This document shows, in pieces, positions 56,231-64,000 of a DNA stretch of 64,000 nucleotides. This DNA is from Gnetum montanum (Eukaryota > Streptophyta > Gnetopsida > Gnetales > Gnetaceae): the NCBI GenBank assembly GCA_015680685.1, contig MNCI01002316.1, forward strand, positions 1,104 to 65,103, read 5' to 3'. A program made the position numbers and the translations under genes. The first letter of the stretch is position 1. Each line of letters begins with the position of its first letter. Under the pieces are notes generated by a model. It was not told where the DNA came from. It searched no databases and worked only from the letters and a program-made list of their open reading frames with translations.

Positions 56231-57042
56231 TTGGTTGATGTGTTGTGCTCATTCAACCCACTTAGTTGAATGAGTTGGTCGAGAATCTACCAAAAGGTCT
56301 CGATGAGGCGGATGAGATCATTAGGGGTAGGGAAGTACTCCCTCTTGTTCCGATATACAAGCTCATAACCTTACTTTGCATTCAACTCTTGGCAGTCCAA
56401 GGGAATGCCTACCTAGAGTTTTGCGTGAAGGAAGTTGTATTTATCTTTGTTGAGCACCATGTGCTCTAGGAGATTAGTTATGAATCCTAAGGGATTGCCT
56501 TCCCATGAAGAAGGGGCTCCCAACCCTAGGAATGTCAATTATGAATTCCCACTGAACAAATATAACCATGATTGTGCTTGAGGTGGAGGTTGAAGGCTCT
56601 CTGGGGTTCATGCTGCTATGAGAAGATAAAAAAGGTGCAACATTGGAAAATAAATGGCTAAGTATAAAGATTTCTGAAAACATCTAAGTATAGAAATGCT
56701 AAAATGATAGCTAAGTCTGGGAGTGCTACTAGAAAAATGTCTAACTTTGGTGTTGCACTTGCTACACTAGAGCTTGCTATGCTCTCATGCTGAGGGCTAG
56801 CTACACTCTTCCTGGCACATAGAGTTTAGGGTCCAAGTGCAAGAAATACACTTTGGCTTCCATCTTATGGGATTCCAGGGGAACCAACAATTGGAACCAA
56901 TCTACACCAACTAGCTCATAGACAATTATAGAGGTGTCATGTCTATGCTAGTTTGAAGCTAGTAACGGAGGTACAGAGAGCATGTAGGACTACCATTAAA
57001 TGCAGAAGGAAATGGCACACCCTCCTTCTAGTTCTAGGAAAC
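56231..57042 (-). mobile_element. element D leader between 5' LTR and gag
   Basis: Non-coding, with LTR-type phrases near 56650-56830. Just inside the LTR the minus strand reads GTTTCCTAGAACTAGAAGG, which I could not match to a tRNA end. Confidence 0.5.
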
Positions 57043-58763
57043 TATAGCAACCAAAATGTTGGTGACTAGGACACCAAGGGGTTCATAGGTGCATAGCCTT
57101 GACCTCTGCACCAAGGCCTTGCTAGAAAACGAAGGTAAAGTGCCCTGGATGGTCTTATTGATTGAACAGGGACTTTGCTAGCTACAACCATGGTATTGGA
57201 TGCAATTGAGGGGTGGCGTGATTAGCCAAAATGCAAGTGCTGATGTTGTGAAATAATGCTAAGCATTCTAACGGTACTTTTGGCAGTACTAGGGCTGACT
57301 AAACTTGTGCGTAGTGGGGTTTTCTGGCATAAGAATGATGATGCAAACATGCAAAAAATATGTGAAGTGATGAGGAGATGTGAATGCAATGGTAAAATGT
57401 TAAAGAAAAATGCATCAGAAATGCTTGAAAATGTAGAGGAGTTTGAGAGAGAGAGAATGGCACCATCCCAAATGGGGAGTGTAGCAATTACAAAAGAGAG
57501 GTGAGAAGGTACATAATGTATAGATAATCATAATAGTAGTGTAGCCACAATCTCTAGGGTATCCTAGGATGAACAACGACATCCACTGCGAAGTCTATGC
57601 CTATTGGGTTGGCTACCATGGTGCTTTGCAGGTTGCGGTGCGGTACAGTGCTAAATGGGATGCAAAGGTATTGCCAAAGTGCTGATACACTCTAATGTGT
57701 GGGGGTGCTCAAGGTGCCTTGGGTGCTAAGCGATACTCTAAAAATGCCAACTGCTACTTGAATTTTCCAACCAAATGCTTCAAAATTCCCACCACTACAA
57801 TGAATTTCCAACCACCCCTAACATGGGAATGCTGGGGTATTTATAGGATTAGGGTTAGCATGAAGTGCAAATTGAGCACCATGTGGCAAAGGGGGTAGGT
57901 GAGGCTATGTTGACGCCAACTACACTCTCACTAGAGCAACTAGTGTTACACTTTGGTGTGCTCCAATGGACCTTGAGAGACTAACAAACTGTGACTACAC
58001 TATTAAGACTATGTATGCCAAAGTAAAAAAAATACCACAATGTACCTATAAATAGTGTAAAATAGTGAAATTTGGAGGCTATGCTCCAGCACTATGATCT
58101 CCTCTTTTTCGAGTGGAGTTGAGTGTAGGTACAATTTTGGGACATAAGTGGTGCAAAGAAAGTACAAGTTGCTAATCTTGCTCGCTAAAAGAGTGTTGGA
58201 GCTTGAATGAAGACCTATGCTTAGCTCTGGAAGCTTTTGGAGGTAGTTCTATGTTGCTACACTAGCTATGCTCTGGAGTGTAGCCCAATAATTAGGCAAA
58301 TTTTGCAAAAGACTGAAGTCTAGTGCTACTATGCTTTCTATGGTCATGAGCATAGTAGGAAGGGATAGGGTGTAGCATAGACACTTAGAAAAATCTAGTA
58401 AAAATTGTAGTCCTTATTCTTGCTATGCTAACTTCTTCCAAATTATTTCTTCCATTCTGAGCTAGCTTAACAACTTCTACCTTGACACTCATGCAAATTG
58501 GCCCCGAGAGTGCTACTATGCTCATGAGTGTAGTAGGAGGAATGGGAGAATAGTAGGACACTTAAAACAATTTCTGTGAGTATTATTAACACTTAGAAAA
58601 TTTTGCAAACTTGGTTCTGTGTTGCATCCTATGCTGGCTACACTCTAGAGCATAGCCCCAGCAATGGGATCATGGGCCAAACACTTAGAAAAAATTTACC
58701 TTGTGTTGAAACTTAGACAAATTTTCCGTTGAAGTGTTGTTAGCCAAATTTGGTGGTGTTTCA
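57043..58763 (-). mobile_element. element D 5' LTR (right)
   Basis: 1721 bp, the partner of 38683-40448 with the same ends, TATA box and subrepeats. The two differ at many sites by eye (mostly C/T and G/A, plus indels), so the insertion is old. Confidence 0.8.
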
Positions 58764-60033
58764 GAAATAATGATGATGATGAGCCTTCGCTGGTAACTTA
58801 AAGTATGCTGAATATCACAAAGATAATGAAAATTCCAAACAAGCATGTGAAAGATAGTCGAATCAAGTGACTTGACATGAATAATATTCCTACATTTGAG
58901 AGGGGATATAACTCTGATTCACAAACACATCAACAAGCCTTTCACGATGCCTATGCCTTACAAAATATTGAGAATGATTGGCCTGAATTAAAGCTATTTC
59001 CTAGGACACTCATCAAGGAAGCCAGAAGCTAAAGTCAATCCTTGGAGCCAAAATCCATCTACAAGTGGAGTACAATGCTAGAGCTATTCAATGATAAATA
59101 CCAAATGTACTCCTGAGTGTCTAATTTGAGAAGGCAAATCTAAGAATGGAAGGAACACATGAATCCTTGGACATCACCATGGGCAAATACTATTCTCTCA
59201 TACATCGATGCCCTGGCCATGATTATTCTCAACAGTAACAACTTCTCCACATTGTAGATGGACTCAAATAAAAAATGAGAAGAACTCTTGGGCTTTATGC
59301 CCAAGGAAGACTATCAGAACTTAGAGTCCATCAGATCTAAAGATTGATAGTGTAGGTAGAAAAAAAGAAAGAGAGCTAAGGAAATGGGAAAGTGCTAAAG
59401 AATATAATAGGGATCTTTTCATTAGAAAAAGGGGGATCTAATTTTGTGACAATGGGGAGGAGTCATCACTTAATGAGATGGTGTAGTGAAAAACCTTTCT
59501 AGTACAAAAATTTGTTTCTTATATATCAACCAAGGTTGATAAATTATGGAACTCTTTGTAGAAAAAATTCCAAACTTCTCTAAGAATCATAGAAGAATCA
59601 AGAGAGTAGAGTAGTGACCATAATTGTAGGAGGTAGAAAGAAGCTGAATGTGCCTACCAAAGGGATAAGGGCAAAGTTGCTACAGTAGAAAAAGTTGTGG
59701 AGATACAATTAGATGATGATAGTAGGTATGAAATCTACCAATACAAACATCCTAAGGGGTGTTGCCCTATCATGTCACACTTGCAAGAGTCTAGGGTGTA
59801 TGGACTGAATCCTAAATTGGCAAGAAGGAAAGCACCAAGAAGACTACCTTATCCTCAAGGCAATCCAAGGTAATTCCACCAACAACAATAAGCTTATTAT
59901 CCAAGTGGAACCCCACCACAATCATATGAGTAGTACCAACAATGGAAACACCCGCAATCATGGGGAATACCATCACCAAGGCACCATGACCTTTATAGGC
60001 AATCAAATCCACATGGGTACTATGTTCAATAGC
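58764..60033 (+). pseudogene. element C gag, 3' part (between elements D and E)
   Basis: Continues the gag of 37931-38682 and matches element A 6080-7290: MNNIPTFERGYNSDSQTHQQ, AFHDAYALQNIENDWPELKL, ELFNDKYQMYS, YSYIDALA and HPKGCCPIMSHLQES. The zinc-knuckle-like block reads YEIYQYKHPKGC (the Cys pair lost). It ends at 60033, where element E is inserted. Many stops. Confidence 0.75.
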
Positions 60034-61728
60034 TATAGTAACTAAAAATGTTGATGGTGGGAAAATAGAGGGATTTACGAGTGCACAGTTCTATCCCCAT
60101 GTCCACATGAGGGCCTATTGGAGGCAAAGACAGGGTCCTAGAATAGTCTTGTCAATTGAATGGGGACTTACAAAATGCAATGCCAAATGATGCTAGGTGT
60201 CGAGTAGTGTTCTTGGTGTTAACAATGTCAATAGGGATGAGCATAATCAAGGTTTTTGGTGCAAAACATGGGTGTTAATGCATGGTTATGCATAAAAAAT
60301 AGAAAATGCAAGTAAAATGCTAAAAATCCATAGAAAGAGAGAGAGAGAAAGTGTGTGTGTGTGTGGCACACCACCCCAAATGGGGTTGAGTGTAGTTAAC
60401 TTCAAAAAGGGTGAGTAGGTACACAATGTATAGCAAGCACAGTGACTAGCATAGTCATAGTTTTGGGATGTCTAGCTATGAAGATGGACATTCTATTGTG
60501 GTGTCTATGCCTATTGGGTTGGTCACTATAGTGTGCAGTGAACTGCAGTGATCTACGATGTCCTACAGTGAGCTATGGTGGTGCAAAAATGCCTTGCTTT
60601 GCCAAAAATGCCAAATGCCAAGCATTCCAACCTTCAAATTTTCTAACCTACTTCAATTTCTACTAACCCCTAAAACGTCAAGGGTTGGGATATTTATAGG
60701 CCTAAGGTTAGTGTAAAATGTGGATGATTACCACATGGTAGTGGGACGGTTGGAACTACGCTACACCCAACTACACTCTCCACTAAGGCTAGTAGTGTTG
60801 TGCTCTACTCTACTCTAATGGACTCTGTGAGACTACAAGACTATGACTACACTACCAATTGCAGGTTTGTATGCTGAAAAGATCACAATGTACCTAAAAA
60901 ATGCAACTTTGGAGAATACGCTCCAAGACTACTTTGTCCACTATCTCGAGTGGACTCAAGCGTAGTTACAATTCAAGGCCAAAAAGGGATACAACAAAGA
61001 TGCATTTTTGTTAACTATGCTTGCTAGAGATGTGTTGGAGCTGAACTAAATTCCAATGCTACATTGTGGAGGCCGTTGGAGACTATTTTGGCTGACAATG
61101 CTTAACTACACTCTAGACTAGGGGAGAGCATAGTTACAACACTTAAAAAAAATTTCAGAAAGTGGCTATGTGTTGACTATGCTCTTCACAGGAGGCTGAC
61201 TATGCTCCCAACTGGGGTCGACAATAGTCTTAGCACTTTAAAAAACTTACAGAAACTGATTCCTAGTTGACTATGCTTTAGGGTAGTGGAGAGTGTAGTC
61301 TCGACACTTAGAAAATTTTTGCAAAAAATTGGGTCTTCCATGTTGACTATGCTTGGCTACGCTCTAGGGCAATGGAGAGTGTAGTCTAAACACTTATAAA
61401 AATCTACAGTAGCTAGCTTGACACTTAGAAAATTTTGCAAAATTAGCATTTGGTGTTGACTACGCTCTCTACTGAGCTAACTACACTTTGGGGCAATGGA
61501 GAGCATAGTCCCAACACATAGAAAAATTTGTAGCTTCTTGCTTCATGATGAAACCTAGGAAAAATTATAAAAAATTAGTTTTTGGAGCTAACTACAGTAT
61601 CCACTAGGCTAACTATGCTCTGGAATAGTGGAGAGCGTAGTTCTAGCACTTAGAAAAAATTTTCCTCGTGTTGACACTTAGACAAATTTGTAATTAAGAA
61701 GCTGTAGCCCAAATTTGGTGATGTTTCA
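60034..61728 (-). mobile_element. element E 3' LTR
   Basis: 1695 bp, plus orientation TATAGTAACT to GATGTTTCA. The TATA box CCTATAAATATCCC is on the minus strand near 60695. Subrepeats of about 110 bp (GACTACGCT...CTAGGGCAATGGAGAGTGTAG, then ACACTTAGAAAATTTT) fill 61060-61690. It differs clearly in sequence from the D LTRs and is a different subfamily. Confidence 0.8.
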
Positions 61729-61760
61729 TTAGCCCCTCTTTATTCACATCTAGAGGAGTG
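61729..61760 (-). promoter_or_regulatory. polypurine tract of element E
   Basis: The minus strand reads AATAAAGAGGGGCTAA directly before the LTR start TGAAAC. Confidence 0.65.
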
Positions 61761-62777
61761 GCCTAAAAGATGTTGACAAATAAGAGAAAAACACCATAGT
61801 AGGCTTGGCACCAACATCACTCTTCAGTACCTGATCGGATGTCATTGCACCATGCTCAAGAGTGTTGTGGTTGGCGATATGCTGGGAGTGAGAGGTGTAG
61901 GTAATATGCTGAGGATAAAAGGGGAAGTAAGATGCAAACACAGTGTTAGGATGTGAACACATCACTACTGGTGATGACCATGACACCAGAGTGGCTTACC
62001 CCTAAAAATGTTGACCTCTCATCGGAGTGCTCATGAGAGAGTCAATGTGGATGCAGGGCCTAACTGGTTGTGAAATTGTAGCTCTTTTAGATTGATTGGG
62101 GGCATGCTTTGTCCCCTTTTTGCTTTTCTGTTTTTTTTGTTTCTTTTCTTTTTTGCTTTTTCTTTTACTTTTTGGCTATGGGATAAACCTGCTTTGGGTT
62201 CTGCATGTTGTTAAACACTAGCTACTAGATGCCTTTCATCAAGTTGACTACATGACATCGAATGGGCTTTACTTTGATGCTTGCAAAACCATGTCACATC
62301 TATAGGACAAGTTTTTTCTCCCCAAGATGACTTGTGTTACATCTGCCTAGGCTTTGACCAACCAACAAAGGCTCCTCATGGGACAACTTATGTTATGTCC
62401 ACCTTAGGTTCTATGGTTTACAATGTGATATGCAAAGAAGGTGTCATGTGATCATAGCTTGTGAGCATCAAGGGGTTGCAATCTTGGCTATGCAGGGAAC
62501 AAGAGAGTATTGGAATGTGAGAGTAGATGTGATTAGGCTATAATGAGATAGGAGGAAATGTGCACTCTTGAGTGGCTCAACTAGTCCAATCATGCACATA
62601 TAAGCGTTGTGATGACTTGTTGCTACAATGAGATGCATCTCTGCACGATGACCTAAGGCCTCATCCTACATACACAACTTCGAGAAGATAAGAAAAACAC
62701 ACAAAACATGATGTGCAAATAAAATGCCAAGGGCAATGATCCTACAAATTCTCCAAAGGCTAAACCAATTGTAGGAG
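61761..62777 (-). mobile_element. element E 3' non-coding region
   Basis: Matches element D 40476-41500 (for example CATGTCACATCTATAGGA, GTGACTTGT). No gene was seen. Confidence 0.55.
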
Positions 62778-63125
62778 CTCAAAATTAGCAAAATGGTGGG
62801 GGGTGGGAGGGGGGGGGCATAATGCTGTAAGCACTCTAAAGGCCGAAGTAATAACAAGAGCTCAAAAAATAAGCAAAATGACAATGGGCCATAATGCTAC
62901 AAGTGCTCCAAAGGCTAAAGTGATAGCAAAAGCTCAAAAAATCAGCAAAATGGTAGGGGGCCATAATGCTACAAGTGCTCCAAAGGCCAAAGCAATAGCA
63001 AGAGCTCAAGAATCAACAAAATGATAGGGGGTCATAATGTTACAAGTGCTCCAAATATCAGAGCAAAGGTAAGAGCTCAAAAATAGAAAAATGGTAGGGG
63101 GGCCATAATGCTACAAGTGATCCCA
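62778..63125. repeat. 72-bp tandem repeat, about five units
   Basis: Units around AGCTCAAAAAATCAGCAAAA, TGGTAGGGGGCCATAATGC and TACAAGTGCTCCAAAGGC. The period of about 72 bp is a multiple of three, and one plus-strand frame stays open across three units (62803-63024, repeating GHNATSAPKAK). Confidence 0.85.
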
Positions 63126-63249
63126 AGGGCACATCAGTGGCAAAATTTTTATTCTAGGACTGTAGTATCCCTACCACGTGGTGAACAAAAATGGGGGAAA
63201 ATGGGAAGTTATAATTATTCTCACTCACTTGCTTCTAGATTTATGCATG

Positions 63250-63625
63250 ACTAACCACAAGCCCAATTTAAGGTCTTGGTAGACTATGATATGCTAGTTT
63301 ATAGTCCTAGCAAACTGTTGTGCCAATTTAATGTCATAGCAGATGAGTTGTGAAAGTTTATAGTCATAGCAAACTACTACACCAATTTAACATTGCAGTA
63401 GATGTGTTGTTATGCTAGTTTAATGTTGTGACCCAAGGACGAATGCTATGCCAATTTAACATCATAACAGACATGTGTTTCACTAGTTTAACACCATAAC
63501 AGACATATTGGATTTGTGCTACTTTAACATCATAGCAGATGAATGCTCTGCCAGTTTAATATTGTAGTGGAAGAATGCTTACCTTATGTCATTTTAACAT
63601 CATAATGAATGGATGCTTATCATGT
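63250..63625. repeat. GCTAGTTTAA-type tandem repeat, element E
   Basis: About ten units with the core GCTAGTTTAATGTC / CCAATTTAACATCATAGCAG, the counterpart of element D 42056-42545, at the same place downstream of integrase. Confidence 0.8.
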
Positions 63626-63679
63626 TGAATCGATATATGGTACTACATGCTAGGAATAATATGGCTTCAAATATGAATG

Positions 63680-64000
63680 GTTTATTGGATTGGAAAATTC
63701 AATATCATCTTGATTAGTAAGCTTGAATGCTCCATTGTCATAGGCCTTAGTGACCAAGAAAGGCCCTTCCTAGTTGGTTGAGAATTTATTTATGAGTTTG
63801 CAAATAGCCTTGAGGACTATGTCCTCTTTCTTCATCTAATGTTGATGCTAGTTGTGATAGTGTTTTTTCCATTGCTTCTCTTGGTACCATTTGATGCGAT
63901 CAAGCATCTACATGCGCTCCTCCTCCATTGAGTCGAGGTCTATGATTCTCAACTCATTGTTCTGAGCTTTATCAATGAAGTTTAAGAGGATTACCCAGAG
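63680..64000 (-). pseudogene. element E integrase C-terminal end, decayed
   Basis: The minus strand reads KKEDIVLKAICKLINKF, TN-EGPFLVTKAYDNGAFKLT near 63800-63720, matching element D 42564-42752. Only the C-terminal part is in the window. Confidence 0.7.

Larger units (their letters stand above)
38683..58763 (-). mobile_element. element D, full-length Tat/Ogre-type Ty3/gypsy retrotransposon (20.1 kb)
   Basis: Left LTR 38683-40448 and right LTR 57043-58763 share ends (TGTAGTGACC/TATAGCAACC to GTGTTTCA, seen in plus orientation) and content. The internal genes read on the minus strand in order gag, PR, intron, RT, RNase H, second RNase H, IN, so the 5' LTR is the right one. The size, the predicted intron between PR and RT, the second RNase H, the tandem repeats downstream of IN and RT motifs such as YVDDIAVKSK with NPKKCVF place it in the Tat lineage (Ogre-like). 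It sits in the gag of element C. All genes carry stops; a primer binding site was not identified. Confidence 0.85.
60034..64000 (-). mobile_element. element E, Tat/Ogre-type, same family as D, runs off the window
   Basis: Left (3') LTR 60034-61728, polypurine tract, 3' non-coding region with two tandem arrays, and the end of integrase are visible. Order and content match element D 38683-43000. It is inserted in the same gag of element C, in the same orientation as D. The 5' half lies to the right of the window. Confidence 0.8.

Overview
The window is nuclear DNA of a seed plant. Two small host-gene regions sit in a large mass of old, nested and decayed retrotransposons. The nuclear gene for a chloroplast ribosomal protein, the spliceosomal introns, the Athila-type and Tat/Ogre-type Ty3/gypsy elements and the loss of CpG in old copies all fit a plant. 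The size of the elements (one is about 20 kb), their age and the low gene density suggest a large genome such as a gymnosperm's. That last point is an inference, not a proof.

Layout. 1-4.05 kb: the edge of an LTR, a copia-type LTR and AT-rich filler. 4.05-24.17 kb: two related Athila-like elements facing each other. A (plus strand) has an LTR, PBS, gag, PR, RT, RNase H, IN and a post-pol spacer. B (minus strand, truncated at its 5' end) has PR, RT, RNase H, IN, the same spacer, an extra env-position coiled-coil ORF and a 3' LTR. A much less decayed solo LTR with a perfect 5-bp target duplication splits the RT of B. 24.17-24.4 kb: a LINE-like fragment. 24.4-29.6 kb: a minus-strand gene for plastid ribosomal protein S6. 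Its last exon is present six times in tandem, and only the exon 1-proximal copy looks fully usable. 30.3-30.7 kb: a plus-strand secreted Cys-rich protein gene, probably of the root-cap/LEA-related family. It is broken by a tripled 32-bp repeat that shifts the frame and lacks its second half. 31-36.8 kb: a duplicated repeat of unknown type, a minus-strand LINE 3' end and filler.

36.87 kb to the end is a nest. Athila-like element C (plus strand) has its gag split by element D (38683-58763, minus strand, 5-bp target duplication with one mismatch) and then by E, a relative of D (60034 onwards, minus strand, running off the window). D is a Tat/Ogre-type element with 1.7-kb LTRs, gag, PR, a predicted intron of about 6.8 kb, RT, RNase H, a second plant-like RNase H, IN and tandem repeats. 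The intron carries a fossil gene-like ORF on the opposite strand.

The strongest candidates for something new are: (1) the six-fold array of the S6 terminal exon; (2) the antisense, apparently intron-bearing ORF inside the PR-RT intron of D; (3) a LTR-like promoter motif plus TATA box repeated upstream of the env-position ORF of B (and at the matching place in A), followed by a possible 5'-UTR intron ending at that ORF's ATG; (4) the host gene broken by a simple 32-bp triplication. All coding calls for mobile elements are fossils with many stops. Boundaries given as domains were read by eye and are approximate.
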